Below are positions 44,086-57,380 of a DNA stretch of 62,000 nt, in pieces. The position numbers and the translations under genes were made by a program. This stretch comes from Adiantum capillus-veneris. Taxonomy: Eukaryota > Streptophyta > Polypodiopsida > Polypodiales > Pteridaceae. The number at the start of each line of letters is the position of its first letter. Position 1 is the stretch's first letter. A model generated the notes under the pieces. The model was not told where the DNA came from. It did no database searches and saw only the letters and a program-made list of their open reading frames with translations. The stretch is taken from contig CM043944.1 of NCBI GenBank assembly GCA_014529385.2, positions 59,779,268-59,841,267 on the forward strand, given 5' to 3'.

Positions 44086-44898
44086 AGGGGATCCACTTTT
44101 AAATGGTCGAATATGGATGAAACACTAAGCCATAAAGGTTAGAAACTAGCAGATGGTAGTATCTCAATCTTGGTACCACCCATACAGATTGAACTTGTGC
44201 TGAATGCAAAAGCGGAGCTAGTGTACAATGTGTTGCTTTACTTGATAAAAAATGCTAAGAAGAATCTAGTCTCTCGACACATTTGGAGGATACTTTGTCA
44301 ACTGCATCTACAGACCCCATTTGAAGTGAAGACTAACAATGCCATGCCATGCATCAACAAAGCGGATTTCTTTGTTGCAAACTGGAGTATTTAGTCCCGT
44401 TTTATTTCCCGTGGCAAGTCTACCACGGATGGACTTCCGTCAATGCTACAATGCTATTTGTATCTGCTCCAACAAATGTCATGCTTCTGTATCAAAGAAC
44501 TCTAGAAAATTTCAAGATGGACAAGTTGGTACTGGATTCACACAGGGCGAGGCCAAGCCAAGTCTTGGTGACGAATGCACTAGTCCGAGATAAATAAGTG
44601 ATGGGGATGAGCCTCGATGTGGCTCAAGGCCAGTCCAACTCAACAGGGTGGCTCGCTGCAAAAGGCACAAGGATATTATGAAGGCCCAACAAAGTTGTGG
44701 CTACCGGAACCACACCTTAGTGTTTACAAGTTGCAATCCAAGCTAAACATCTCCATAATGAGGCATGAAAGTAGAGGCATCTCAAAAAACAGAAGTATCT
44801 ACAAACAAGGGAGATTGCATATGTGCTACTTCTATGGCCTCACACAAGGCACAATAATTTGAAACCAAGGCAATTGCGGCTACCAAAAGACCGTAGAG

Positions 44899-44944
44899 GA
44901 TCTCTAAGTCCTAAAGGAAAAGATCTCTAAGTCCTAAAGGAAAA
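44899..44944. repeat. 23-bp tandem duplication
   Basis: GATCTCTAAGTCCTAAAGG plus AAAA occurs twice in a row without change. Confidence 0.9.
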
Positions 44945-45371
44945 GACTCAGCCTCAACGGACTTGAAGTGCTATGTAGTCATTCGCTACTTATAAACAGG
45001 CACACACATATAAGATACACACAAAGACAACATATATATATATATATATAAACTTTTTCCAACTTGAGAGAGAAAAAGGGCATACTTAAAACTGTTCCGG
45101 CTTTTAGCTCTAGATTTGAAGGATTTATCGATTTTTACACTAAAACTTGTAAAATTCTACCGGTTTGCTTCAAGGGCTCAGACCCTAGCCTGGGTTTCGG
45201 AATTTTGTGCGAACGCTTGGAGCGTATAACCCAAGGTAGATTTTAACAAAGCGTATAACCCAAGTTGAGCTACATTATGTCCTCATTTTTATTACTGAAA
45301 AAAACGACTTAATGCTTAATAAAAGCCATGAGCATTTTTGTAAAGGGAATGCTGCTTTGTTTTACAGCAAA

Positions 45372-45403
45372 GTTTTTGAATGTCTTACATGACATTCAAA
45401 AAC
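45372..45403. repeat. Perfect 13-bp stem hairpin
   Basis: GTTTTTGAATGTC, six-base loop, then GACATTCAAAAAC. No gene ends nearby, so I do not call it a terminator. Confidence 0.75.
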
Positions 45404-45879
45404 TCTACCTCAAAATTAGGCTTGTCTCTCTTTTGTAAATGCTTGTTTCTGCTATTGCTTCCATTGGCACTTGTCTAACAACTCTCTAACAAGCTTATTA
45501 GACAACTTCTCCTTTTAATAGGACCATATTTTAAAATAGATTCTGGTCATCACATAGTACACAATTGGGCTTATATGATCTCGACTATAGTTAAGAAGCT
45601 AAACTCTTATCATTTCTAATAAGTTCAAGCGGTTTGTTCATATCCTATTTACACAAACTAATACCGAGACTATAATTAATTGTGCATGCACAATTAGATT
45701 TAACAAGTGATTTTTACATTGTCTTTTCATGTTTTCAAGTAAAACCATATTTCATACACACATACACACACATAAGGATGATGTCCCCTTCATAAGCACA
45801 GATCATTGCCTAGTCTAATGCTCACTTTTGTACATAATAATGAGGCTCCTATATATATTTACTTGACTAGTTTTAAATT

Positions 45880-46095
45880 TCAGTCCCTACATACACACAA
45901 AAAAAAAAAGAGGAAAATTGGCCTAGTTGCTCTCTAGAAGTCTCCTTTTTGTCTTGCGCAATTTGATCTCTCAAAAACATATCCACAAGCTGCCTAGTTC
46001 TGGTCTTTTATAAGAGACACCTTTTACACACCAGCTATGAAACGATGTTTTTACTTCATTTAAACACAAACTACCTTTTTTGTGTTTCTGCTCAT
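45880..46095 (+). repeat. Possible 5' LTR segment of the gypsy relic
   Basis: From about 45885 the text (GTCTCCTTTTTGTCTTGCGC, TAAGAGACACCTTTTACACA, TTCATTTAAACACAAACTA) matches 52410-52615 with substitutions and small gaps over about 200 bp. The pair flanks a gypsy pol relic in the expected order, so LTR identity is plausible, but the LTR ends are not visible here. Confidence 0.6.
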
Positions 46096-46550
46096 TGGTT
46101 TTAGCTTAGATCGCTTTTATCCACTTCCATAATATGATGCATGAGCTTCTCAAGGACCATATAGAAGATGAACCAAGGACTCTTGACCTCCTATAGTAAT
46201 TACAAGGGAGTCAAAACTTTGCTTGGCCTTCTTATGGCTTTAAACTCTAGTTTTGGTAGAGTAAAACTAAAGGCTTTACTAGTGAAGGAAGAGCCAAGAA
46301 TCTACCTATAAAGAATCTCCTTGACATGTAATTGTAACACTTTCAGCTTGTAATCAATCTCGTTGGAAGGAAGATCCTATGTAGTATGATGGAGGATGGG
46401 AATTGAATTTTTGTTCTCTTTGTGAACTTTGTGCCCACCCAAATCTATTTTTCATGAAACTTTTTTGCGCACTTTCCTTCTTAATCGTGTCACAGTTGGA
46501 TGCAAGTACATGGAGCCACTTAAAAATTGGCTCTACAATATCGACTTTTT

Positions 46551-46557
<7 letters not shown>

Positions 46558-46596
<39 letters not shown>
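46558..46596. repeat. (CT)n microsatellite
   Basis: About 19 CT units. Confidence 0.95.
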
Positions 46597-46597
<1 letters not shown>

Positions 46598-47271
46598 CTT
46601 GTCACTGCCTTAATTTTACTAGTTTTCCTTCAATTTTTGAGAATATAGGGACTCATGTTTGTACCTCAAATCCTAACAATTGCCAGTTTTCTGGAATTCA
46701 AGCATTACTCAACGAAGTCCTAAACCATATTTTCCTACCCCCACTCAATCCCCAAAAGAAACCTTTTACTACAGTATTATTCAAAGCTTACAAAAGGATT
46801 TTTTAAATATATAAGGCTGTATACAATAAAGGTTTTACACCCCTTGAGTGCTCGAAGACATGTTCTAGCCCTTAGTGGCGTTTCCCATGTGGTTTGGCCA
46901 ACCTTATTGATCGGGAGTACTCACCTTAAGAGTTGGACTTCCTCCACGTAGGGGGTTGGGTGTGTGTTGTGATTTCAAAGTTGTAGGTGACTCTCTATAA
47001 AATAAAAATTAGTCTTACTTGGTGGGTGCTGCTATAGAACATAAGAGGAGACATACACAGATTAACATCAAGCATCTAGCACCAAAGTAAACAAGCACAA
47101 AGTGCATTGGCAAATTATAAAAAAAGAATTGGATATATGATGATTGATTACCTCTATAGATGCCTGTAAAATGGTCTAGTTCACGGTATAGGCAAACTTT
47201 TAAAAAAGAATTGCATGTGTATTTATTACTCTAAATCAAGCGTAGTCAATTTTCTCTTATTTCTCAAAGAG

Positions 47272-47273
<2 letters not shown>

Positions 47274-47336
<63 letters not shown>
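47274..47336. repeat. (GA)n microsatellite
   Basis: About 30 GA units. Confidence 0.95.
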
Positions 47337-47337
<1 letters not shown>

Positions 47338-49944
47338 GTGTTGTCACAGCCCTAGGGAGCAAGGAGTCTTGACTATCGATCACGGAACCTGGTGCAAAAC
47401 ATATATGAGGAGGAAAAGGTTGGGATAAAGTGTTGTTCTCGTGCTACAAAATGGTTATGCAGAGGAGAACGTTGGGCTATAATATAGGATGTATTGCCAA
47501 ACAAGAACCTATGTAGATTCAGATCAACCACCTAGGAATAAAGTAAACAGTACAGAGTGCATTGAGTACTGCAATACATAAGTTGAATCACCGAACTATA
47601 AGAAAAGAAGTGCATGTCTATTTGATATATAGATTCGATGATCGAGATTGAGCCTGCACTAGTGAGAAAAACATGTGTATAAACTAAACTTAAGGAAGCA
47701 TTGAATAACTCAAAAATTATAGAAAGCATCAACATACTACAGAAATTGAATTGTACTACCGACCTGGCAATTGTGTACGGGTGTCGTCTAATTGGGAAGC
47801 CGGAGGACAATGTTTGAATCAAGTAGTTAGATGTAAAGTGAAAATGATAAATATACAATGCACGTCATGCAAAAGTGCCATACAAAAGTATGGTGGAGAG
47901 TTGGTACTGTGGTCTCTCCAAAAATTATAAGAAACGGAAGTCGTGCCCTACCTCGTAGGATATATGTGTTGGGCCAAGTAAATGCATAGGCATGGGGAAT
48001 TGAATGCAGATAACGGACCTTGCAGTGTTGTTAAGATAAAGTCATGGTTGTGCGGTTGAAAACGTCCATTGTTGTGAGTATATTCCTCTGCCACACACAA
48101 AATAGGAGTTAGCACAAATACAAAAGATGCAGAACATATGTTAAACTTTATGTTCTACATCACACAGATGGTGTAGGATTTATTTTAGTGATGAGTTGTT
48201 AGTTCAAAAGCCCTAGTGGAGCCTAGTATAGCATGTCGCTGCCATGAATCATCTTGTAAATTGGACAGTCTACATATCATGATCATTAGCAACTATATTC
48301 TTTTGAAAATGTAGTTGTTGCCAAGGAGGTGACATGTGGTGAGCTTGTCCAACTTAGCCGAGCCATGGACACAATGGAGAGACTTGATAGCAAACCCAAT
48401 TGGACAACACCAGGTGCGTAAAGGAGCTCAAGTAAGTTTGACGGTGGGACTGGCAACCTTGTGATGTGTTGCCAAGAAAAATCCATGTGCAAGAACACTT
48501 CCAGGTACAACCACCCCACCCTTTGGTGTGAGATGGTTATTTAACACTTCTACGGTCATTGGTGCTAGCTACAACTGTTGGCATCCCCTGCTGCTGCTGC
48601 TGCAGGTTTGCATTACCTTCACAACCCACAACACGTTTGTTGATGACTTTTTACAGGTTGTTTTATAGGTGTTATCATGCTCTTATGCTACTTGCCGTGA
48701 TGTTTGTTATTGTTGTTGTGCTACAAAGTCTTACCCTTGTTGCACATTGCTTGTGATGCTACCCACACTATCCTTTGGTGACACAATCTTTGGCATGGTG
48801 GCAAAGGTGTAATTGACACCAAAGCAAAATTACGTAATCCATTGGGGGGCACAATCGATTTTGGTGAAGGTGAGCTTTGAGTGGAGACATAATATCTAGA
48901 CCATGCTATGGATGGTGGAGATGAAGGTTGTATTGTATTGTAGGTGATTACGGTCTTAGACTTGAGCAATTAATTATCCTCAGCTTTGGCGAGGACGAAA
49001 GGGTAGAAATATTATATTGAGGGAGTGGCTTTTTGTTTTGGAGATAAGTAGGAAATGAATGGATTTTTTTGATGCAACATGTAGTACTTATGTTAGATAA
49101 AAAACACTAACTTATGAGATTCCCTCTTACCTCATCTCCCCCCTCCTCCCTCCCCTTCCCCCCAAAAACAATAAAAAGTAAAAGTTCTCATGCCCTCGCC
49201 ATTGTGCTTGACAATTGTTCTCAACAATTGTCAACCGAACAAAAAATTTGCCTAGTAGTTCCTGACCAGAACACTGCGCACCCTCGCTGACCCAAAGCCC
49301 CTCCCACATCTGTCTTTCTTCAAAATCCCCTTACTCTCTCGTATAACGTCATGGGTGATGAAGACGGCACCAACATAGCATCTAGTGAAGCATGTAGTCT
49401 AGGGAATCAAAGCAGATGGAGTCATCAACAGAAACATGGAACCACACTCTGCATCATGCAAGCCTTGAGGCTAGAGGCATAGCAAAAAGTGGCATGGGTG
49501 CTAGTGACTGGAAGGTTATCTAGAGAAAGGGGTCTGTACCATGGAGGTGTGAGATGGTCATATAGATAATCATCCATAAAGGAAATAATTGGATGTGCCA
49601 TGGATATGTCTTCCAAGGCATGCAAGTGAGGATAAAGGGGCTAATCTAAAAATGGATTTACATATCCTCTACAAGTAGCGACAAATATAAGACTCCCATG
49701 GCGACGTAGTCTTCACCACCATGATGTATGCATATTGTATATAGAATGTGTTTGTGTGTGTGCATATATACATGCATATAATATTTATGTAAATGTAGAT
49801 AAGTTTAGTCCTCTAAGCAAAATTATATATATCTCCCCATGCTCGTATCTTTACAAAGATAGAGTTTTGGTCATAGTATCATCAAGTATGCATTACGCTT
49901 ACGGATATTCCCAAAACTGCTTGCTAAACAAGGTTTGCACACTA

Positions 49945-52295
49945 TGAGCTTTTGGTTATGCTCTTTGTGTTAGCCACTACGCCATCTACTTTCATGAAGC
50001 TTATATAGTGTCTTGAAACCATATTTGGGCAAGTTTTTTTATCGTTTTCCTCGATGAAATCCTAGTGGATAGTGTCTTTGAGGAAGAGCACTTACATCAT
50101 TCGAGTAGGTATTTGAATTTCTACGAAAAGGAATCCAATTTTGGGACATGTAATTTCAGTTGTGAGCTTCATGTGGATAGGTCCAAATTGGATGCCATTG
50201 TCGATGGCATTCTCCCAAAAATCTCAAAGATCTTTCAATTTTCTTGGGATTTTCATGTTTTTACCAACGGTTCATTAAAAACTATTAATGTATTGTTGCT
50301 CCTATGAAGAACCAACTGAAAGCCAAGAGAAAAACCTTTCAGTGGGGAGAAGCTCAACAAGAAATTTTTTATGATCTCAAGGTCGGATCACCTACAGCTC
50401 CTATACAAACCCTATGAAATTGTTTGTGCTAGAAATATATGCCAATGATCGCGCTATTGGAGTAGTTCTTCTGTGGGAGTGAAGGCCAGTTGCATTTGAA
50501 AGCAAGATACTTGACTCTACATAGTAGAATTATTCTATTCATACAAAAGAGAGCTCTATGCAATAGTGTTTGCTCTGAAAATGTGGCGACATTATTTTTA
50601 TGTGGCTCACTTTGAGATTGTGTTTGACCATGAAAGTATAGAATGGTTTACACAACAAATCAATTTGAAGGGTCATAAGGCCAGGTGGGTTATGACCCAA
50701 AGCTTTGATATCATAAAGAATGATACAATGTGGTAGTTGATGCTCTTAGCCATATGCCTGACATCAACTTTCTTCTCTTTATAGAGCTTTCCATTGAGTT
50801 TTTGGAATCTTTCAAAGCTAAATATAGGCATGATGAAACATACTTTCCAGGAACACGAGGGATGCTTCTTACTCCAATGCTAATAGTGTGTCCTTTTTCT
50901 CCATACCCAGTTCTCTTTCCAGTAATGAGTTGTAGAGATGGATTAATTTTTCCATAGATGAGGGGTATCTACTCCACAAGGGGAGATTTTGTGTACCGAT
51001 GGATGCAAACATTTGGTGCAAAATTCTTTTTGAATGTCATGACAATTTTAGTGCAAGGCACCCAGTTATACTGAAAATTTACACTTGCACGATGATAATT
51101 TTATTGGCAAGGTTTATACGGGTATGTTCAAGATGATGTCTTGCATTGCCAAAAGTGTCAATTTAATAAAGCGGAGCGTCTAAAATTAGGAGGTCTCTTG
51201 CATTTCTTGGAGATTCCCAATGATAAATGGGAAAGCATATGGATTTTATTGCTGGTCTGTCAACCACTATATGAGGTCATGACTTGGTATGGGTGGTAGT
51301 AGATCGATTGACTAAACTTTGCAATTTTATTCATACCAAGTATACAATTGAAACTCTAGAGTTACCCAAGTTATTTGTTGACAATTTATATAGTGTATGG
51401 TTTTCCCATCAATATTGTGACTGATCTTGATCCCAAGGTTAATTATCCTTTTTGAAGGGGTGTGTTTAAATGATTGGTTACACAACTCAACTTCAGTACT
51501 GTGGGATCAACCAGAAATGGATTGTGAGGCTAAACGTGTTAATCAAGTGGTAGAGGATATGTCAAGAGCATACATTAACAAAACAAAATCTGATTATCTC
51601 TCTATTCAAGAGTTTTCTTATAATAGTGCAAAGCATGTGAGGACTAGTTTTAGTCCTTTTATGCTTATATATATATTTCAACTTAGATCACCAATTTTAC
51701 GATGGGGGTTGCAATTGAGAAACTTTAGCAGGTCAAGGATTTTCTCCACAATCATATGGATACACCACTTGCTTGTCAAAATGTTTGACAAGCACATAAT
51801 AGTTACAAAATGTATTCTAATGAGAACTTTGGCAAGTTATCTTCATGGAAGGGAAAGAGGTATTTTTGCGTGTGCTAGAACATTCAAAAAGTCTAATAAT
51901 TGGGCCAAGTTCTAAATTATCTATGAAATATTGTAGGCCTTTACGACACTCAAGTGAGTTAAAGATATGGCTTACAAACTCTCTTTACTAGCACACTCTT
52001 GTATTTATCCAATTTTTCATGTAAGTCATTTACATAAGCGCTTGCATAGAGATGACAATGTCATTAACCAATAGATTTTGGTTGATTTTTTTGAACCTCC
52101 AACCTAGCCACATGAACTTGAGCACATTCTCAACTATCATGATTTACGTACTCATCATCATGTGCATCATCAAGCATTAGTCAAGTGAAAAGATAGACCT
52201 GAGGAAAGTGACACTTGGAAAAGCATTATTGTTCTTAAGAAAAAAATTCCTACTTTTGCTTTTGAGGATGAAAACACTTCTCCAAGGGGGGAGTA
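49945..52295 (+). pseudogene. Ty3/gypsy pol relic (RT end, RNase H, integrase, chromodomain-like)
   Basis: Pieces in many frames follow the gypsy order. The reverse transcriptase end (FIVFLDEILVDSVFEEEHLH, about 50030-50090) corresponds to the FLDDIL box with Asp-to-Glu. RNase H follows with YANDRAIGVVLLWE, RPVAFESKILDST and YKRELYAIVFALKMWRHYF-like text (50420-50600), WFTQQINLKGHKARW (about 50645) and VVDALSHMP (about 50733). Integrase shows CHDNFSARHP, an HCQKCQFNKAERLKLGGLLH-like zinc segment (about 51145) and VVVDRLTKLCNFIHTKYT (about 51297). Near 52130-52290 a chromodomain-like tail reads YHDLRTHHHVHHQALVKWKD and TFAFEDENTSPRG. Stops and indels throughout make it long dead. Confidence 0.85.
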
Positions 52296-52298
52296 ATG
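52285..52298 (+). other. Putative gypsy polypurine tract and LTR start
   Basis: AAGGGGGGAG just after the chromodomain-like end is followed by TAATGCCAAGC; TGCCAAGC at about 52298 may begin the 3' LTR. Confidence 0.5.
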
Positions 52299-52800
52299 CC
52301 AAGCAAAAGGGTCTAGAGGCCAAGTATTCAATCTGAACCGAGCTCGATGGTGGCCTATAAAAGGGCAAGAGGCTAGGAGGAGAAACAAGTTACAGACACC
52401 CGAGCCTTATACTTAAATTTCAATCCACAAATACACAAACAAACTAAAATTTTCATATTTCTCTATGGAAGTCTCCTTTTTGTCGTGCATTGATCTCTCA
52501 CAAAAATGTCCAAAAGCTGCATGTTCTTTGATAAGAGACATTTCTTACACAACGGCCATTAAGCGGGTTTTAACTTCATTTAAACACAGACTAGCTTTTT
52601 GTGCTTATGCTCATGTACGGGGTTCAAGTGGTGAGTATATTTTTAAGGACATTATTTGTCCCTCTCCCCTAAAGTTTGACATTGCTTCCTCACTGCCATT
52701 CTATACATGCATTCCATGTTTAAACAAGAAAGCTAAAGACTTTGTTGTTTGCATGGTGGTTGCAAGTAAGGACTCTGACTTCTTTTATCTCTAGATTCAA
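52299..52800 (+). repeat. Probable 3' LTR of the gypsy relic
   Basis: Contains a TATA-like CCTATAAAAGG at 52353-52363 and the segment 52410-52615 that matches 45880-46095. The right end is not resolved. Confidence 0.5.
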
Positions 52801-53368
52801 TGTCTGTCCAGTTTATTGATGCAGCTATAATACCTCTCTTTTTTGGGGAGTGTTTGCAAATAGTTCAATCTCTCTAGACCAAGTAGTGGTTGATCGTTTC
52901 GGTGAAAGGACAGTCACTTTTGTGACTTTTACCCTTTCGCCTACTCCGTTCTGTGTGACCGATTGGCTACGGTGCTCACCCGCTCTGAGGTTTCCTGCGA
53001 ATTGAACCCAGTTTCATTTTTAAGATGTAGTTAAACATCAAAATTCATTATCATATATACAAATATTTACAAAATCCTATTTATACTAGCCTTTGTCAAA
53101 TCTCTTTTTGAATCTTAGGTTCAATTTGTGGGTAATATATACAAATTAGCACTCACACACACACACAAACAAACAAAGTCATGTACACACCTATAATGTG
53201 TAAAAAATGACTTAGACCATCATCCCTATCTTTAGTTGCATGAAGATTGTGTTAGATTATTGCCATATGAAATTGTATCAATAAAGTTTAAGCCTGTACC
53301 AAGTTAATTGATATGCACAAATAGTAGGCTATGGTTCTCACAAGCGTGCACACATGCACGCGCGCACA
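52800..53368. other. Non-coding interval
   Basis: No gene seen. A GTCACTTTTGTGAC inverted repeat lies near 52913. Confidence 0.4.
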
Positions 53369-53371
53369 CGT

Positions 53372-53438
<67 letters not shown>
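53369..53438. repeat. (CA)n microsatellite
   Basis: About 34 CA units, preceded by CACGCGCGCACACG, an alternating purine-pyrimidine tract prone to Z-DNA. Confidence 0.95.
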
Positions 53439-53440
<2 letters not shown>

Positions 53441-54084
53441 GTTTACTTGATGTGCTCTCTTCTCAAATTTTAACTATCTCAGATGTGCTATTAGAAGTGC
53501 CCTTATCTAGGGCTATGCCACCTTTAAATTCTAACTTTACATCATACATAAAGGGGTTTCTTTCTCTAGTATCTATTGATACTTGGATTTTTTATATGAC
53601 TAGTCTTGAAGTATTCCTTTTTTGAAAGGTGTGCTTGTATTGGATATTAAGGTGCCTTTCCAAGGATGTTAAGCTTCTCTCCTCTCTCATATGGAAGTGA
53701 ACTATCCTAAAACCCTGTAGCCTCAAGGACCTGGATGAATGAGTCAAGCAAATAAACCTTATCACTTTGATCACACACATGATAGGGTATCATAGTATTT
53801 GTTCAATATGCCTAATGAAGCTGACGATTTTATTGTCTTGTGGCTACTATAAGTTTGTACCTTGCTCTTTCCTTAAAGGTTGAATCAAGGCTTATCCTAG
53901 ATTCTTTTAAGTTTTTGCTTTGAGAAGTAATATGACATTATTTACTTGTTGTGTAATGTCTTTTGGTATCTCTCTCCTCTAAGGCATATGCATGATTTGC
54001 AGATTGCTTCCTCTTTTACAAGGTGTATTTAATTTGCCTTATCTCTGTTTGAGCTACAAATGGCTCACTCTACCTAGCATGGTT

Positions 54085-54088
<4 letters not shown>

Positions 54089-54180
<92 letters not shown>
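54089..54180. repeat. (AT)n(GT)n microsatellite
   Basis: About 31 AT units then 14 GT units. A (CT)n tract follows at 54238-54269. Confidence 0.95.
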
Positions 54181-54182
<2 letters not shown>

Positions 54183-54286
54183 CTTGTCCTCAATATGAAA
54201 CAGTCTTTGATAGCGTACACGGTGTGTCTCTTGTCTCTCTCTTCTCTCTCTCTCTCTCTCTCTCTCTCCATCTCTCCATCTCAACA

Positions 54287-54297
54287 TGGTATCAGAG
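54287..54297 (+). other. Copia-type primer-binding site at an orphan LTR end
   Basis: TGGTATCAGAG follows ...CAACA, the expected LTR end. It matches the start of the copia primer-binding sites at 23301 and 29813 but on the plus strand. Sequence to the left may be a decayed LTR holding the microsatellites; no gag-pol is recognisable to the right. Confidence 0.6.
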
Positions 54298-54299
54298 TG

Positions 54300-56680
54300 A
54301 TAACGATCACGTAGCGATGCAACTCAAGATGAAGAAGCATAGTGTGCGTATACAATTTGCTTGTAAGATTCACAATTACTGCAAATTTTATTTTGGGGAG
54401 AAATTCTTATTAATTGTGATTGTTTTGTGCTAAGAAGAATATAATTAGTGCTTTGAATGGTGTTTGTTGCTAATTAATATGATTAAATTTTGATTACATT
54501 TACTAATGGATTTGTGTTTTGACACCCTCAACTTTGAATCAATTTTTGAGGGTCTTTGGCACAAAATTTGAAAAATTGGAGAGCACAATTGAGCTCTTGA
54601 TTGTGCTTTGGTCAAAACTTGTTCCTCTATTCACACACTTTGATTTGAGTCCTAGTTTGTAGAACACTGAGTTTGTATTTGTAAGTTATGATATTTTTAG
54701 TACAATTGAACTTCCCACAAGTTTCGTCTTCATGAAGCATACATCTTTATTTTTCTACTTTTAGCATCATTTTTTTTGTTGAAAAAGTTTAGTGTTCTAC
54801 GTTGTATAGCACCACCACCAATCTTGAGTCTCACGAATCTCTATTTTGAGGACTCTTTTATTTTTCACGTCACCTACCTACCATTTGCCACGTCGTGTCT
54901 CGTCCTCTTACATCTTTTATCACGTATCCTCTTTTTCTCACTTTGGCAAAGTACAACCATGATACTTCTCTCTCATCCTCAGCTTACGTCTCTCATCTCT
55001 TGCGACTTTCATTATATATGGTGTAAAAATTTTGTGATCTTATCTTATACGTCTTCTCGCAATTGGATATGGCTATGACTATTCTCATCAATGGTTTTCC
55101 TTTTGGCCAATGTTTTGTTCCTCCTTTTTAAGGCCAATGATTTTCGATTGAAAAGTAAAGATGATGTAAATTCTTAAAGATGAACTCTCAGATGTTGTTC
55201 CTAGAAAGTATATAAGTCCATCTCAACCTATTGATCCGGATCATAACAATGTTCTTATCACTAAAAGCCCTATTTTTCTTGTTTATACGGATTGGTAGAA
55301 ACGTGATAAAGAATCTTGTCGGTCTTTTTGGTCTTAGTGATTCTCTTTTGCCACCATTTCTTTCTCACGCATAATCAAAACATGTCATAGGAGGGCTAGA
55401 TTACAAGTTCTTGTGATGGGCTACACAAGCATATGTGTGTAGATTGATAAGCTCCAATGAATCCAAAGCTGCAAGTTCAACAAGGTTATCCCAAAAACAA
55501 GAGAATTGTTGAAGCAATCTTCAAGATGCAATCAAGTTGGTCAAGGTGATTGTGTGCAAACACACATTTATTGAACCTAAAAAAATCAACACATGATCTA
55601 GTGCTCAATCCTAATTAGCTGTAATCACTTGGTTAGGAAAGTGGTCATGTAGATATACCCAAATCCAAGGTGAGATATAATTAGGCTTGAGCTTAATTAG
55701 CCTACTCCTAAAGAGTTATGAATTGATTTAGTGCACAGGGAGAGAGAGAGAGAGAGAGAGAATTAAATCTAGCATTGGGTATCAGAAGATACTAACTACT
55801 TACAAGCTCTAATATTACATGCGAGTCTTACCATGTGGCGAGCAAATATTTCCGAGCAAGGCAATTATCGAGCGAGCATTTTTAAAGAGAGACAGAGAAA
55901 AAGATATAGATAAAGAGATAAAATTTTCTCCAATTACTCTTGACCAAGTTAAGGCCCAAGATGATAGAGTGAGAACCAATAAGAGCTTGGGCATGAGCTT
56001 GAAATCGTAAGGCTAAGTTGAAATTTGCTAACTCTTATTTTCTCTATTGTTGCAAGGTTTGGACATTGAATAAACTGTAACTAAACAATCAAGGATACAA
56101 CTACAATGCAAAATTTGAGTACATTTTATTTCCATCAGAACATACCATATTCAATGCTAGTTTGCATTATGGAACGATCATGGGATATAGTTTTGAAGGA
56201 CGAGGCCATGTGGCTCTATATTTTTTTGAATAAAAATAATGTGAGGACTTATACTTGCACTCCACAATTATTTATGGGTTGAATTGAGCAAGTTCATAGT
56301 AAGTAATCATGGCACACCGCTTCTGTCTCGAGCCATCCAGACCAATAGAAATGGCTAGACATAGATTTTGGTGCATAGACAATGCTACTTAAGAGTTGAG
56401 TTACAATAGGAAGAGTGGGTTTAGCTAGGGTTAAGTGGATGTACGCTTTGTACTAGGTCGCCCTCTCATGGTGATCAAAACTCATAGCAAACATAGAGGA
56501 AAATATTTCTAGACTTTCTTTTTCTCATTGGCTCGTCTTCTTATATGAACGAGGAGAGACTTTGCTCAATAGAATTCTCTTTCAATTTTCAAGGCTGAGC
56601 TTTCGGCCTTTTTGTTTTTAGGCAAGACTTTCATCCCCACTGTCCCCGAGTGCAACTCATCAGCTCTAATATCAATTCAA
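54300..56680. other. Non-coding interval
   Basis: AT-rich with a short GA tract at 55739-55762. The open frame 54776-55078 has no domain. Nothing else is supported. Confidence 0.5.
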
Positions 56681-57380
56681 AGGGGTCAAGAACCTAAAAA
56701 TCTTCAGGGCCCTGTAAAAGCTCAAATACTTCATCATAAACATTACGAATTTAAGGGTAATGCTTGTTTGATAAAGAATGCAGCTAGGCTAGCTGCCTAT
56801 CACCATCTGCGTCCGCGCGGATGGTGAGAGCCAAATTTTGGAGCGTAGAAAATGTTCTTTAAGGGTTCGTACGCACGGGCAGGGTTTCATCCCCGCCTAC
56901 TGATGCCAGCTAGGTACGCTCTTTTTGCTCCACTCTGCCGATTTTGGTAGAGTTGGAAATTGCTTTTGCTACCCCCGTCGGATGCTGCGAGCAAACAATT
57001 TGCGTACACAAAGAAATACTGGTTTAAATACGAAAACTCCGAAATAGCTCATGCACGGCAGGGGTAGCACCCCCACCCGTGCAAAACTGCTCTAATATCC
57101 TGAAAATCTTCAACCTTGAAAAGTTTCAATACTTCATCATGAAGGCTAAAAATTTAAGGGTAATACTTGGTTGGTGAAGAAAGCAACTGCTTGTAGCCAT
57201 CCCCGCCGGCGCAGATGGCTAGAGGCAGGTTTCATTTGGACGTATTCAACATCTGTGACACTCATCAACCATAACAATATTCAAGCTGCCAAGTGCTTAA
57301 TCTGGATGCTTCTTAAATTGTTGGTGAAGAAAGAAACTGCCTGTAGCTGTCCGCGCCGGCGTGGATGGCTACAGAGAGGT
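56680..57380. repeat. Three diverged repeat units each with a GC-rich hairpin
   Basis: Each unit has GGTGAAGAAAGxAACTGC-like text and then a short inverted repeat: CACCATC/GATGGTG (56801-56826), TAGCCATC/GATGGCTA (57194-57221) and CTGTAGC/GCTACAG-type (57341-57374) around a CGCGCCGGCG-like loop. The first two also share an upstream phrase (AAAATCTTCA..., CATCAT, TTTAAGGGTAAT) about 375-400 bp apart. Confidence 0.75.
57052..57083. repeat. Two-part GC hairpin
   Basis: TGCACGG ... CCGTGCA outside and GGGGT-AGC-ACCCC inside form a near-complete stem. A related GCACGGGCAGGG...CCCCGCC segment lies near 56875. Confidence 0.75.

Larger units (their letters stand above)
44086..45850. other. Non-coding interval downstream of the PPR gene
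   Basis: Several 60-85 codon open frames (for example 44170-44394) show no domain. It holds the 23-bp tandem at 44899, a (TA)n at 45034-45051, a motif GCGTATAACCCAAG repeated at about 45222 and 45252, and a hairpin at 45372. Confidence 0.5.
46100..49940. other. Non-coding interval, probably decayed gypsy interior and other sequence
   Basis: If the LTR pair is real, gag and protease should lie here, but I find no recognisable motif. A phrase like AAAGTAAACAAGCACAAAGTGCATTG (about 47085) recurs in altered form near 47540, suggesting old duplications. Short open frames have no domain. Confidence 0.45.

Noticed and set aside
45372-45403. Hairpin as a transcription terminator
   Set aside because: No T-tract, no gene end nearby, and intrinsic terminators do not apply to plant nuclear Pol II genes.
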